Position numbers and translations under genes: made by a program. A stretch of 64,000 nt of DNA from Halobacteria archaeon HArc-gm2 (GTDB lineage Archaea > Halobacteriota > Halobacteria > Halobacteriales > Haloarculaceae): the NCBI GenBank assembly GCA_025517465.1, contig JAOPKE010000001.1:124001-188000 (forward strand). The letters are read 5' to 3'. The notes under the pieces are model-generated. The model did not search any database, was not told the DNA's origin, and worked only from the letters and a program-made list of their open reading frames with translations. This document shows, one piece after another, positions 25,469-34,496 of the stretch. Positions within the stretch are counted from its first letter, which is position 1. Each line of letters opens with the position of its first letter.

Positions 25469-26629
25469 TCAGTCGTCTGCTGATCGTGGCGTCACCGACC
25501 GCGCCTGGCTCGTCTGTGTTATCTCGAAGACGGTCATCAGGTCGGTCCGGGAGACGAGCCCGACCAGGGTCCCGTCGGCGTCGGTGACGAGGATCCGCCC
25601 GATCCCTTCACGCTGGAGGGTGTTCAGCGCCTTTGCGGCTTCGGAGGTTGGCGTGACCGTCACGAGATCTGTGGACATGACGTCACCGACAGTTACCAGG
25701 TCACGTTCGCTCGGTGCTTTCACCTGAACGTCTTCGAGCGTGACGATGCCCACTAGCGCGCCGCCGTCGAGGACTGGATAGCCGGTGTGGCGCTCGCGCA
25801 CCATCCGGTCGAGCAGGTCCTCGATGGAGGCCTCGGCCGTGACCGTATCGAGTTCGGCTTCGGGCGTCATGATTTCGCCGACGGTCAGCCCCTCGAAGGC
25901 GGCCTCCATGACGACCTGCTGGGTCTCGCTGGTCGCGGCGACGAAGATGAAGAAGGCGATCACGATCCAGAAGAGGTTGAGCGTGAGGATGCCGGCGATA
26001 CCGAGGAGGAAGGCGAACCCCTTGCCGACCGCCGCGGCGATGCGGGTGGCCCGGAGACGTGACCGATTCCGGGAGAGCAACGCCCGTAGCACCCGTCCGC
26101 CGTCCATCGGGAACCCCGGTAACATGTTGAACGCCGCGAGGACGACGTTGAGGACGGCGAGGTAGCCGACGACGAACAGCGCGGCGGGTAGCTCGGCCGG
26201 GAGCGCGGTGAAGAGCCCGTAACAGGCGACGCCGAGAATCACGCTGACGGCCGGTCCGGCGACCGCGATGGTGAGTTCCTGGCGCCAGTCCTCGGGGAAC
26301 TCGGCGAACTGGGCGAGGCCGCCGAGGAACCACAGCGTGATCGATTCGATCTCCAGTCCGTACCGGCGCGCCACGAGCGAGTGGCCCAGTTCGTGCAGGA
26401 GGACGCTCACGAACAGCCCGAGCGCTGCACTCACGCCGAGGAGCCAGGGGAGCTGGCCGTCCGTGAGTTCGCCGGGAGCGATGGCCGTACCGAAGACCTG
26501 GTTCAGCAGGTCGACGGTCGGCGTCACCTGCGTCCCGATGAGATACGCCAGCAGCGGGAGGACGAGCAGAAAGGAGGCGCCGAGCTTGATCGGGATGCCG
26601 AACAGCGAACCGACGCGAAGACTTGCCAT
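25469..26629 (-). CDS. Site-2-type M50 membrane metalloprotease with two CBS domains
   Basis: A 386-residue protein. The HELGH zinc motif (VSVLLHELGHSLVARRYG) lies in the second membrane segment. The third zinc ligand is in NMLPGFPMDGGRVLRALL. Two CBS domains form the C-terminal third (MTPEAELDTVTAEASIEDLL; MSTDLVTVTPTSEAAKALN). It should cut membrane-anchored substrates under control of an adenine nucleotide bound by the CBS pair. The ATG at 26629 gives MASLRVGSLFGIPIKLG, the family's usual N-terminus, and a longer frame to 26695 is unlikely. Confidence 0.93.
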   Translation of the reverse strand: MASLRVGSLFGIPIKLGASFLLVLPLLAYLIGTQVTPTVDLLNQVFGTAIAPGELTDGQLPWLLGVSAALGLFVSVLLHELGHSLVARRYGLEIESITLWFLGGLAQFAEFPEDWRQELTIAVAGPAVSVILGVACYGLFTALPAELPAALFVVGYLAVLNVVLAAFNMLPGFPMDGGRVLRALLSRNRSRLRATRIAAAVGKGFAFLLGIAGILTLNLFWIVIAFFIFVAATSETQQVVMEAAFEGLTVGEIMTPEAELDTVTAEASIEDLLDRMVRERHTGYPVLDGGALVGIVTLEDVQVKAPSERDLVTVGDVMSTDLVTVTPTSEAAKALNTLQREGIGRILVTDADGTLVGLVSRTDLMTVFEITQTSQARSVTPRSADD

Positions 26630-26993
26630 ACCCGGCATTCGGGCCAGAGACCAATGAACTCCATGGCTGACCAGATGTGCTGGCTCCCGTGACATGTGGC
26701 CCCGGGCTGGTGACCCGCTAGCGAGCCCAGTTTCTCGGTCCAGTACCTCTCCCCATTCGGTCGAAAACGCCTTCTCGAACTCTCTAAATCCATCTTCCGC
26801 CCGATTGTTCGTTGAAACGGATCGGCTTTTCGCCGGCGACGCGGCGGCCTTCCCGAACCGGCTTCAGAAAGGCCCGGGGGTCGAAATTCTTGGACATTTG
26901 CTATCGCGGTATATAGTTTATAAGAACCGCGTGAAACGGCGATTCCAGGCGGCTTGGGGAATATGTAAGGCGGTTCCGACCGATTTACCGACC
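26630..26993. other. Divergent intergenic region with the gcvT promoter
   Basis: No gene is seen between the M50 protease and gcvT, which are divergent. The right half holds a strong TATA element (see next entry). Bases 26879-26990 have lower GC than the surrounding genes and some loose inverted repeats. I see no riboswitch I can support. Confidence 0.5.
26917..26923 (+). promoter_or_regulatory. TATA box of gcvT
   Basis: TTTATAA, followed by GAACC, in an AT-rich island (26905-26925). A start about 25 bases downstream would give a leader of roughly 45 bases before the gcvT ATG at 26994. The preceding GCGGTATATAG may include the BRE. Confidence 0.6.
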
Positions 26994-28085
26994 ATGACCC
27001 TCCGGTCACCGCCGCTACGTTCGACCCACGAGCGGGCGGACGCGAGCTTCACCGACTTCGGCGGCTGGGAGATGCCCGTCGAGTTCGACTCCATCCGGAC
27101 CGAACACGCTGCGGTCCGGGAGTCTGCGGGGAAGTTCGACGTCTCGCACATGGGGGAGATCGTCGTCTCGGGCCCCGACGCCGCTCGCCTCACTCAGTTG
27201 CTCACCACCAACGACGTGACGGAACTCGACCCCGGCGAGGCCCACTACGCGGCCATTACGCGCGACGACGGGGTGATGATCGACGACACGGTGGTCTACC
27301 GCCTGCCCGAATCGGTCGACGGTGACTACCTGTTCGTCCCGAACGCGGGCCACGACGACGAGATGGCCGCCCGCTGGCGCGACCATCGGGACGACTGGGG
27401 CCTGGACGCCGACGTCGACAATCGCACGACACAGTACGCGATGATCGCCCTCCAGGGCCCCGAGGCGGCGGAACTGCTCGCGGAGGAGACCGACCTCGAC
27501 CTGGACGACCTCTCGCGGTTCGACCTGGCTCAGGGGGTAGTGGCCGGCGTCGAGACGCTCGTCGCGCGCACGGGTTACACCGGCGAGGACGGCTTCGAGC
27601 TGGTCTGCCCCTGGGACGAGGCCGAGACGGTCTGGGACGCGCTCGAGTGCCAGCCCTGCGGCCTCGGCGCACGCGACACCCTCCGCCTGGAGATGGGCTT
27701 TCTCCTCTCCGGGCAGGACTTCCACCCCGAGGACGAGCCCCGGAACCCCTACGAGGCGGGCATCGGCTTCGTCGTCAAACTCGACACGGAGTTCGTGGGC
27801 CGCGACGCGCTGGAAGGGGTCGACGCCGAGGGGCCCGAGGAGAAACAGGTCGGCCTCGCGCTCATCGACCGCGGCGTCCCCCGACAGGGCTACGAGGTGA
27901 CGACCGCCGACGGTGAGCACCTCGGACACGTGACGAGTGGGACGATGAGCCCGACGCTTGGAGACCCCATCGCGCTGGCGTACCTCCCGAGCGAGGCCAT
28001 CGAGTCGGGGAAGATCGTCCGCGTCGTCGTCCGCGGCGAACCGAAGAAGGCACGTATCAGGGCCACCCCATTCCTCGACAGATGA
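26994..28085 (+). CDS. gcvT: Aminomethyltransferase (glycine cleavage T protein)
   Basis: A 363-residue T protein. It takes the aminomethyl group from lipoyl-GcvH and passes it to tetrahydrofolate, releasing ammonia. Family signatures are present: [16 protein letters not shown] near the N-terminus, [10 protein letters not shown], then [17 protein letters not shown], and [12 protein letters not shown] and [12 protein letters not shown] toward the end. The length is normal. The ATG at 26994 gives [17 protein letters not shown], fitting the family. It overlaps gcvH by four bases, indicating translational coupling. Confidence 0.97.
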   Translation: MTLRSPPLRSTHERADASFTDFGGWEMPVEFDSIRTEHAAVRESAGKFDVSHMGEIVVSGPDAARLTQLLTTNDVTELDPGEAHYAAITRDDGVMIDDTVVYRLPESVDGDYLFVPNAGHDDEMAARWRDHRDDWGLDADVDNRTTQYAMIALQGPEAAELLAEETDLDLDDLSRFDLAQGVVAGVETLVARTGYTGEDGFELVCPWDEAETVWDALECQPCGLGARDTLRLEMGFLLSGQDFHPEDEPRNPYEAGIGFVVKLDTEFVGRDALEGVDAEGPEEKQVGLALIDRGVPRQGYEVTTADGEHLGHVTSGTMSPTLGDPIALAYLPSEAIESGKIVRVVVRGEPKKARIRATPFLDR

Positions 28086-28465
28086 GCTTCGACGTCCCAG
28101 ACGACTGTCTGTTCCTCGAATCACACGAGTGGGTCCGCGAGACGGACGGGGCCGCCCGAATCGGCGTCTCCGCGTTCGCCCAGGACGAACTCGGCGACGT
28201 CGTCTTCGTCGAGTTGCCGGGCGAGGGCGAGGACCTGGCCGCGGGCGACGACTTCGGCGTCGTCGAGTCGATCAAGGCCGTCTCGGACGTCTACGCCCCC
28301 GTCTCCGGAACAGTCGCCGCCGTCAACGACGACCTGGTCGACCAGCCGGAACTGGTCAACGAGGACTCCTACGGCGACGGCTGGCTGATCGAGGTGGAAC
28401 TCTCCGACGAGAGCGAACTGGAGGACCTGCTCTCCCCCGACGAGTACCGCGATCAGATTGAATGA
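28082..28465 (+). CDS. gcvH: Glycine cleavage H protein (lipoyl carrier)
   Basis: A 127-residue H protein that carries the aminomethyl intermediate on a lipoyl-lysine. The lipoylation site is the Lys in [14 protein letters not shown]. The characteristic [10 protein letters not shown] start and [14 protein letters not shown] segment are present. It begins inside the gcvT stop codon region. The P-protein genes follow after an unusual gap of about 500 bases. Confidence 0.97.
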   Translation: MSFDVPDDCLFLESHEWVRETDGAARIGVSAFAQDELGDVVFVELPGEGEDLAAGDDFGVVESIKAVSDVYAPVSGTVAAVNDDLVDQPELVNEDSYGDGWLIEVELSDESELEDLLSPDEYRDQIE

Positions 28466-28596
28466 GCCCGTGGGTCTCGGTTAGACCACGTTCGTCTTTT
28501 GGCTCCGTCTCTGATGATGGGCGGGGCTTGGTAGTTTACTCTTGACTTGACAGCGTATCGAAGAGAACAAAGCGGGGGCGTTCAGTAAGCTCCTCC

Positions 28597-28689
28597 ATGG
28601 GCATCATCGGCGCGCTTCAACTCTTCGTGATACTATTCCTGATTGTTCTGGTGGGGTATCTTATGCTGGATTTTTTCAGGCAACAGTGA
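28597..28689 (+). CDS. Possible 30-residue single-helix membrane microprotein
   Basis: ATG to TGA encodes 30 residues, MGIIGALQLFVILFLIVLVG and then YLMLDFFRQQ. This is one perfect membrane helix with a short charged end. Base composition is clearly lower in GC than the surroundings, unlike random haloarchaeal spacer DNA. No clear ribosome binding site is visible. It sits between gcvH and gcvPA. Coding status rests on its composition alone. Confidence 0.4.
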   Translation: MGIIGALQLFVILFLIVLVGYLMLDFFRQQ

Positions 28690-28770
28690 GCCACAGGCCG
28701 GGAGCGCGAACCGAGCAGACGCGAGGATTCGCGCGACCCGGGGAAGGGCAGTGCTGCCTACGGTTCTACC

Positions 28771-28850
28771 TGGCGGACTGCAAGGGCGAGGCCGCAGCGA
28801 GTCGCGGGACCGGAACGGGCCGAGGGATTTCGACGTGTTTGCGGTATCGC
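28771..28850. repeat. Intergenic hairpin-family repeat, copy 1
   Basis: It contains GGACTGCAAGGGCGAG (28775-28790, one change from the family motif). About 30 bases on is GGGCCGAGGGATTTC, followed by GTGTTTGCGGTATCG (ending near 28849). The same ending, GGGCCGAGGG-TTTC plus TGTTTGCGGTATCG, occurs at 49629-49660. Confidence 0.65.
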
Positions 28851-28941
28851 AGCCCACTGCTAGCCATCGAACTGAGAACTCTTTCACTCAGACACCGCGA
28901 AAGGCCACAGTGAAATAGCGCCGGCCGCTAACTCGGGCCAA

Positions 28942-28960
28942 TGACGCGCGTCACGGGAGG
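28942..28960 (+). promoter_or_regulatory. 12-base palindrome and ribosome binding site before gcvPA
   Basis: TGACGCGCGTCA (28942-28953) is a perfect palindrome. GGGAGG (28955-28960) directly follows, eight bases from the ATG at 28969. A protein bound to the palindrome would block the start region. GC-rich palindromes arise by chance, so this is tentative, but the ribosome binding site does support the chosen start. Confidence 0.4.
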
Positions 28961-28968
28961 CTATTCTG

Positions 28969-30294
28969 ATGTCTGAGGGGAGTCCGTACGCACCGCATAC
29001 GCCGGAGACGACCGCAGAGATGCTGGAAGCGGTCGGCGTCGAGACCGAGGCGGACCTGTTCGACATCCCCGCGTCGGTCCGGTTCGACGACGAGTTCGGC
29101 ATCGAGGCCCGCTCGGAGCGCGAGACGCGCCGGCACGTCGAGCGCATCCTGGAGCGGAATGACGACGTGACCGAGTTCCTCGGGCGGGGCCACTACGACC
29201 ACTACGTCCCCTCGGTGGTCGACGACCTGGCCGGCCGCTCGGAGTTTCTCACCTCCTACACGCAGTACCAGCCCGAAGTCGCACAGGGGTTCCTGCAGGC
29301 GCTGTTCGAGTTCCAGTCGATGCTCGTCGAACTGACGGGTCTCGACGTCGCGAACTGCTCGACGTACGACGCCGCGACGGCGCTGGGTGAGGCGGCGACG
29401 CTCTCCCGGCGCGTCCGGAGCGTCTCGGGCGACCGCGTCCTGGTGCCGGACCTCCTCCGGGAGGGCAAGCGGGAGGTACTGGAGAACTACGCGGCCGGGT
29501 CGGATATCGCGGTCGACAGCTACCCGATGGACGACGGGAACGTCGACGTCGACGGCCTCGCGGACGCGCTCGACGACGACGTGGCGATGGTGTACGCCGA
29601 GAACCCGACGGTCCGAGGGACCATCGAGGAGAACCTCTCGGCAATCGGCGAACTCGCCGACGACCACGGCGCGCTGTTCTGCCTGGGTTCCGACCCGGTC
29701 GCGCTCGCACTGCTCGAAGAACCCGCCGCCGTCGGCGCCGACGTGGTGGTCGGCGACGCGAGCACCCTGGGGACGGGCACGGCCTACGGGATGGGCCTCG
29801 GACTGTTCGTCACCCACGAGGACTATCTCCGACAGGTGCCCGGGCGACTCGTCGGTGCGAGCGACGACGACTCGGGTCGGCGGGCGTACACCCTCACGCT
29901 CCAGACGCGCGAACAGCACATCCGCCGCGAGCGCGCCACTTCGAACATCTGTACGAACCAGGCGTGGGTCGCCCTGCGGACGGCCATCCACGCGGCCTGG
30001 CTCGGACCCGACGGGCTGGTCGACCTGGCCGAGTCGTGCGTCACGCGAGCGCGCGATCTCGCAGCGCGACTCGACGAAATCGAGGGCGTCAAAGCTCCGG
30101 TTCACGACCGCTACCACTTCCGGGAGTTCGTCGCCCGGACCGACCAGCCCGCGGTGGCGGTGCGCGCGGACCTCGCGAAGGAGGGATACGCCGTCCACGC
30201 CGTGGGTGAACACCTGATCCAGGTCTGCGCCACCGAGACGACGGAGCACTCGACGGACGACTTCGTCGAGACGTTCGAGGAGGTGGCGCCATGA
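28969..30294 (+). CDS. gcvPA: Glycine dehydrogenase (decarboxylating) subunit 1, P1
   Basis: A 441-residue P1 subunit. With P2 it forms the PLP-dependent P protein that decarboxylates glycine and loads the aminomethyl group on GcvH. Recognisable segments are [16 protein letters not shown] at the start, [28 protein letters not shown] and [10 protein letters not shown]. The split P protein is usual in archaea. The gene ends with a four-base overlap (ATGA) with gcvPB. Confidence 0.96.
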   Translation: MSEGSPYAPHTPETTAEMLEAVGVETEADLFDIPASVRFDDEFGIEARSERETRRHVERILERNDDVTEFLGRGHYDHYVPSVVDDLAGRSEFLTSYTQYQPEVAQGFLQALFEFQSMLVELTGLDVANCSTYDAATALGEAATLSRRVRSVSGDRVLVPDLLREGKREVLENYAAGSDIAVDSYPMDDGNVDVDGLADALDDDVAMVYAENPTVRGTIEENLSAIGELADDHGALFCLGSDPVALALLEEPAAVGADVVVGDASTLGTGTAYGMGLGLFVTHEDYLRQVPGRLVGASDDDSGRRAYTLTLQTREQHIRRERATSNICTNQAWVALRTAIHAAWLGPDGLVDLAESCVTRARDLAARLDEIEGVKAPVHDRYHFREFVARTDQPAVAVRADLAKEGYAVHAVGEHLIQVCATETTEHSTDDFVETFEEVAP

Positions 30295-31775
30295 CGAGAT
30301 ACGACCAGGCACGCTGGATCGACGACGAGGACGGCGAGGCGTACGAACCGCTGCTCTCCGAAAAGTCGACGAAGACGGTCGAGATCAGTGGCGGTGACGA
30401 CGGCCAGGCGGACGGTGACAGTGACGGTGACGACGGCGACGCCGGCGACGAGGGGGTCCTCCCCGACGACCTCACCCGGGACTCGCTCGAACTGCCAGCC
30501 GTCTCAGAGCCGGAGATCGCGCGCCACTACACCCGGCTCTCCCAGATGAACTACGGCGTCACCTCGGGCCCGTTCCCGCTCGGCTCGTGCACGATGAAGT
30601 ACAACCCACCGGTGACGGAGGATCTGGCCGCCCTGCCGACGGCCGCCGTCCATCCCGACCGACCGGAGCGGTACGTCCAGGGGACTCTGGAGATCATGCA
30701 CGGCCTCCAGGACTATCTCGGGCGCATCGGCGGGATGGACGCCGTCTCGCTCCAGCCGCCGGCGGGCGCCGCCGGCGAGTTCGCCGGCATCCTCGTCGCG
30801 AAGGCCTACCACGAGGCAAACGGGAACGACCGCTCCGAAGTGGTGATCCCGGACTCGGCCCACGGGACCAACTTCGCCAGCGCAGCGATGGCCGGCTACG
30901 ACGTCGTCGAACTCCCCTCCGACGACGACGGCCGTGTCGACGTGGACGCCCTCGAGGCCGCTGTCGGCGACGACACCGCCGCACTGATGCTGACCAACCC
31001 CAACACGCTGGGGCTGTTCGAGCGCGACATCGAGGCCATCGCCGACCTGGTCCACGACGCCGGCGGGCTGCTCTACTACGACGGCGCCAACCTCAACGCC
31101 CTGCTCGGTCGCGCTCGCCCTGGCGACATGGGCTTCGACGTGATGCACTACAACGTCCACAAGACGTTCGCGACGCCCCATGGAGGCGGCGGCCCCGGCG
31201 CTGGCCCTATCGGCGTGGCCGAACGCCTCGAACCGTACCTTCCGGCGCCCCGCGTCAAGGAACGTGGCGGAACGTTCGAACTGTTCGACCCCGAACACTC
31301 GATCGGCAAGGTCCACGGCTTCCAGGGCAACTGGCCCGTGTTGCTGAAGGCCTACGCCTACATCGCGCGCCTCGGTGACGGGGGCCTCGCGGACGCCAGC
31401 GCGAAGGCCGTGCTCAACGCGAACTACCTCGCCTCGCGACTCTCCTACGACGTCCCGTTCGGCCCGTTCCACCACGAGTTCGTCGCCTCGGCCGGCGACC
31501 AGGACGCCGCCGACGTCGCCAAGCGGATGCTCGACTACGGCGTCCACCCGCCGACGACGAAGTGGCCCGAGATCGTCCCGGAGGCGCTGATGACCGAACC
31601 GACCGAAATCGAGAGCAAGCACACGCTCAACCAGCTTGCAGCCGCCTTCGACGCGGTCGCGGCCGAAGACGACGACGCGCTCGCGTCCGCGCCGACGCGG
31701 ACGGCCGCCGGGCGCATCGACCAGGTCTCGGCCGCTCGAGAGCCACGACTCTCCTGGCGCGAACTGTCCGAGTGA
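30291..31775 (+). CDS. gcvPB: Glycine dehydrogenase (decarboxylating) subunit 2, P2
   Basis: A 494-residue P2 subunit. The PLP-binding lysine lies in [40 protein letters not shown] and [13 protein letters not shown] are typical. Odd feature: residues about 34-62 are an acidic insert of Gly/Asp/Glu ([20 protein letters not shown]) between the N-terminal strand and the [12 protein letters not shown] segment. It is longer than in the bacterial enzyme and probably a disordered salt-adapted loop. It is translationally coupled to gcvPA. Confidence 0.96.
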   Translation: MTRYDQARWIDDEDGEAYEPLLSEKSTKTVEISGGDDGQADGDSDGDDGDAGDEGVLPDDLTRDSLELPAVSEPEIARHYTRLSQMNYGVTSGPFPLGSCTMKYNPPVTEDLAALPTAAVHPDRPERYVQGTLEIMHGLQDYLGRIGGMDAVSLQPPAGAAGEFAGILVAKAYHEANGNDRSEVVIPDSAHGTNFASAAMAGYDVVELPSDDDGRVDVDALEAAVGDDTAALMLTNPNTLGLFERDIEAIADLVHDAGGLLYYDGANLNALLGRARPGDMGFDVMHYNVHKTFATPHGGGGPGAGPIGVAERLEPYLPAPRVKERGGTFELFDPEHSIGKVHGFQGNWPVLLKAYAYIARLGDGGLADASAKAVLNANYLASRLSYDVPFGPFHHEFVASAGDQDAADVAKRMLDYGVHPPTTKWPEIVPEALMTEPTEIESKHTLNQLAAAFDAVAAEDDDALASAPTRTAAGRIDQVSAAREPRLSWRELSE

Positions 31776-31785
31776 AGACACCGCC

Positions 31786-31807
31786 GGAGGTGCGGTGCTT
31801 CACCTCC
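31786..31807 (+). terminator. Hairpin just after gcvPB
   Basis: GGAGGTG (31786-31792) and CACCTCC (31801-31807) form a seven-pair stem with an eight-base loop, eleven bases after the stop codon. There is no T-tract, so it may act as a 3' end stabiliser rather than a terminator. The next gene is on the other strand. Confidence 0.4.
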
Positions 31808-31925
31808 CGTCGCTTCAACGGTCTTGCCGTCGAAGTACCGGGAGGGCTGTGGGCGGATGGTGATGCCGCGAGAGAAGCCTGCAGTTGTAGAGAGTGAACG
31901 CCAGCCGGGTACCGCCCGGTCGCGG

Positions 31926-32297
31926 TCAGGCGACTGCGTTCCGGATGTTCTCGGCGAGCGTCTCGTACTGTTCGGTGCCCGTCCCCTTCCGGACGAAGCC
32001 GGTCACGCACTCCTTGCCCGGTGAGTCGTCGATTTCGGTCTCGTCACGACCGGTAAACAGGAAGAAGGGGACCTCACGACCGGCCTCGCGCACGCGCTGG
32101 CACAGTTCCAGCCCGTTGAGGTCCGGCATGGTCAGGTCGCTGACGACGGCGTCACACTCGCCGTCGATGATGCGCTCGGCCGCTCGCTCGGGGTCCATCT
32201 CCGAAGCCACGGACAGCCCGTCCTGTCGGTCGAGAAAAGTCTCGGTGATGTCGAGGACGTCCGCCTCCTCGTCGACGACGAGTACTTCGATTGCCAT
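31926..32297 (-). CDS. Stand-alone response regulator receiver domain
   Basis: A 123-residue CheY-like receiver domain with no output domain. The acidic pocket is in VLVVDEEAD, the phospho-acceptor Asp in AVVSDLTMPDLNG, the conserved Thr in FLFTGRDE and the Lys in GFVRKG. It probably receives phosphate from an unlinked histidine kinase, as is common in haloarchaea. A TTTTAA element about 28 bases before the ATG suggests a leaderless transcript. Confidence 0.93.
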   Translation of the reverse strand: MAIEVLVVDEEADVLDITETFLDRQDGLSVASEMDPERAAERIIDGECDAVVSDLTMPDLNGLELCQRVREAGREVPFFLFTGRDETEIDDSPGKECVTGFVRKGTGTEQYETLAENIRNAVA

Positions 32298-32649
32298 TGG
32301 TTACATCTTGGAGACTTTTCCCGTTAAAACCTGCTGATCACCGTCTCGCCGCCAGAGATTCCACGATCGACGTATCAACATTCGACTATGTCCGCGTCAG
32401 CGGGATCGATGGCTCGTTGCCCTGGGAGACGGGAAAGGGACCGGACTGGTGTGCGTGTTCGCCGATGGCAATCCGGAGCGGTAACGTTCTGGCCGGTGGC
32501 TCCCGACCGCCGTCGGAAGCGTCGGCCCAGTCGGGATCCACGTGGTGGCCATTCGACTCCACGGACAAATGCGCAGCTCGGAGGGCTATCGAGCAGTATC
32601 GAGTTGTGGAGAACGCTCCGTCCGGTACCGAACTCCCTGGTCGGGGCGT
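32298..32649. other. Gap without a recognisable gene
   Basis: About 350 bases between the receiver-domain gene and the mini zinc ribbon. Short open frames exist on both strands but their products are Arg/Ser-rich with no family resemblance. The right edge next to 32297 carries the receiver-domain promoter. Nothing else is identifiable. Confidence 0.5.
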
Positions 32650-32820
32650 TCAGGCCGAGACGCTGGTGTCGACGGTCTCGTCGATCCTGACGAAGCCGTA
32701 GTCGCATTCACCACAGTTCCACTTCACCTTCTCCCCGAGGTGCATCTCGGTGCTCGCGACCCGCCAGAACGTCTGTTCGCCGCCGCAGTCCGGGCAGTAA
32801 TGCTGCATTTCGAGGGCCAT
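32650..32820 (-). CDS. 56-residue zinc-ribbon microprotein
   Basis: A short gene encoding MALEMQHYCPDCGGEQTFWR and so on, with two CxxC pairs at Cys9/Cys12 and Cys36/Cys39. This is the usual haloarchaeal mini zinc ribbon (DUF7838-like). The spacing between the pairs (23 residues) and the aromatic and charged core fit a single zinc site. Such proteins are numerous in halophilic archaea and act as small regulators or partners; the partner is unknown here. It is too short for many gene finders. Confidence 0.85.
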   Translation of the reverse strand: MALEMQHYCPDCGGEQTFWRVASTEMHLGEKVKWNCGECDYGFVRIDETVDTSVSA

Positions 32821-33161
32821 AGCGGACGTTTTTCGCCGTCGCAGTTCAAACTCCCGGTTTAGAGGTGATGAATTCTATTTCGCTATATCAAATCGATCTG
32901 GCGTAGCTTACGGTTTCCCGTCTCTCGCCAGCTATCGTCGGCCTGGCAGCGAGCCGTAAACGGTTTATTAGCCACATTGCACGTTCGATTCTCAAAATTA
33001 CGGCTGAACACAACTGATAAGGTCTCTGAAAATAGAGGGGTGATCGATGGTACGATCAGGGGGGTTACGTATCGAATTCACCGTCTGTGGCGGTGAACGG
33101 GTGGAATCGGGGGTCGGATCGAGGCTGCAGGCGTGGGCTGAAGACGGAGCGGGGGTGCACC
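32821..33161. other. Divergent regulatory gap before the ATP-grasp gene
   Basis: The region is AT-richer than average. A TTTATTAG element lies near 32964-32971 and could drive the ATP-grasp gene with a long leader of about 170 bases. A 41-codon frame from 33047 is not protein-like. Nothing else is recognisable. Confidence 0.45.
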
Positions 33162-34367
33162 GTGCCGGGTGAGAATCGGGACGCCGTGGTCGTTCCGGCC
33201 TCGCGGTATCCGCACGGCTACGCGTCGGTCCGGTCGTTCGGTCGCACCGACGTCCACACCATCGTCGCCGTCTCGGACGACAACCTCCCGGTCACCGCGT
33301 CGCGGTACTGCGACGAAGTGGTTCGGGTGCCGCCGTCGCACGATGTCCTGGCCTACAGGGACGCGCTGCTGGGCATCGCCGCCCGGCCGGAGGTGCGAAC
33401 GATAATCCCGCACCGACCCCAGGGCCCCTACGTCCTCTCGAAGTTCTACGACGCGTTCGACCGCCACGTCGATCTGGTCGTCCCGCCGCTCGACACGTTG
33501 AAAGCCGTCCACGACCGCAAGCGCCTCGCGGAAATCGCAGCGGACGCCGGCGTCGCCGTCCCCGAGACTCGACTCCTCGAGGACGCGGTCGACTGGGACG
33601 CCGATCGGATCGTCAAGTCCCGGTACAACCTGCTCGTCGACGAGTACGTGGACTCCTTCGGGCCGGGGGAGTCCCACATCGCCAAACCGACGTACCACTT
33701 CCGCGCCCCTGAGGTCCTCGATACGGACGGAATTCGCGCGGAGATGCAACACGAACCGATCGTCCAGGAGTACGTCGACGGCACCGACGAGTACGTCTTC
33801 GGGGCGCTGTACGACCACGGCGACCCGCTGGCGACGTTCCAGCACCGGCAGCTCCGCGAGGACTCCTACACCGGCGGTGGCGGCGTCTACCGCGAGACGG
33901 TAGACGTCCCGGAACTGGCGGAAACAGGGCGCGCAATCCTCGACGAACTCGAGTGGCACGGGCTCGCCTGCATCGAGTACATCGAGGACGCAGAGACCGG
34001 CGAGTTCTCGCTCGTCGAAATCAACCCGCGGACGTGGCAGTCGCTCGCCTGCGCGATCCGGGCCGGCGCGGACTTCCCGTACTGGTACTGGCTGCAGGCG
34101 ACCGGTCGGCCGGAACGGATCTACCCGGAGTACGAGGTCGGCGTCGGGACGCACTACCTCTTCGGCGAACTCGAACACCTCGTCAGCGTGGCGCGCAAGC
34201 GCTCCTCGCTCGTCGACCGGCCGCCGCTGTCCTCGACCGCGCTCGACATCGCTCGCTCCTGGTTCGAGACGACGGGGTTCGACTACCTCCACCTCGACGA
34301 CCCGTTGCCGGTCGTCAGGCAGGCCCTCACTGCGAGTTCCGGCGCTGTCGACAGGCGAATCGACTGA
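33162..34367 (+). CDS. ATP-grasp carboxylate-amine ligase
   Basis: About 401 residues from the GTG at 33162. The N-terminal part is a pre-ATP-grasp Rossmann domain (AVVVPASRYPHGYASVRSFG). The ATP-grasp fold covers about residues 110-320 (DRKRLAEIAADAGVAVPET; HEPIVQEYVDGTDEYVFGAL; FSLVEINPRTWQSL with the Mg-binding Glu and Asn). These enzymes ligate a carboxylate to an amine through an acyl-phosphate. The substrate is unknown. It is tail to tail with an asparagine-synthase-like gene, another amide-forming enzyme. A longer frame from 33087 is possible but the extension is Arg/Gly-rich and unconserved in style. Confidence 0.85.
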   Translation: MPGENRDAVVVPASRYPHGYASVRSFGRTDVHTIVAVSDDNLPVTASRYCDEVVRVPPSHDVLAYRDALLGIAARPEVRTIIPHRPQGPYVLSKFYDAFDRHVDLVVPPLDTLKAVHDRKRLAEIAADAGVAVPETRLLEDAVDWDADRIVKSRYNLLVDEYVDSFGPGESHIAKPTYHFRAPEVLDTDGIRAEMQHEPIVQEYVDGTDEYVFGALYDHGDPLATFQHRQLREDSYTGGGGVYRETVDVPELAETGRAILDELEWHGLACIEYIEDAETGEFSLVEINPRTWQSLACAIRAGADFPYWYWLQATGRPERIYPEYEVGVGTHYLFGELEHLVSVARKRSSLVDRPPLSSTALDIARSWFETTGFDYLHLDDPLPVVRQALTASSGAVDRRID

Positions 34368-34496
34368 TCGGCAATCGTCTCGTCGACGTCTCGCCCAGCC
34401 TTGATGAAGTCGATTCCTTCGGTTAGGCCCGTTCGGCCCGATTCGTTCAGGCCCGTTCGGCAAGCGGCGGAGAACGCCAGCGGGTTCAGAACGGGT

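Larger units (their letters stand above)
28466..28968. other. 500-base interruption inside the gcv gene group
   Basis: Between gcvH and gcvPA. From left to right it holds a T-rich stretch after gcvH (near 28490-28499), a 30-codon hydrophobic open frame (28597-28689), a hairpin-repeat element (28771-28850), and a short palindrome with a ribosome binding site just before gcvPA. The P genes therefore probably have their own promoter. Confidence 0.6.

Noticed and set aside
33047-33171. 41-codon frame before the ATP-grasp gene
   Set aside because: Gly/Arg-rich with no motif; it overlaps the next gene's start in another frame.
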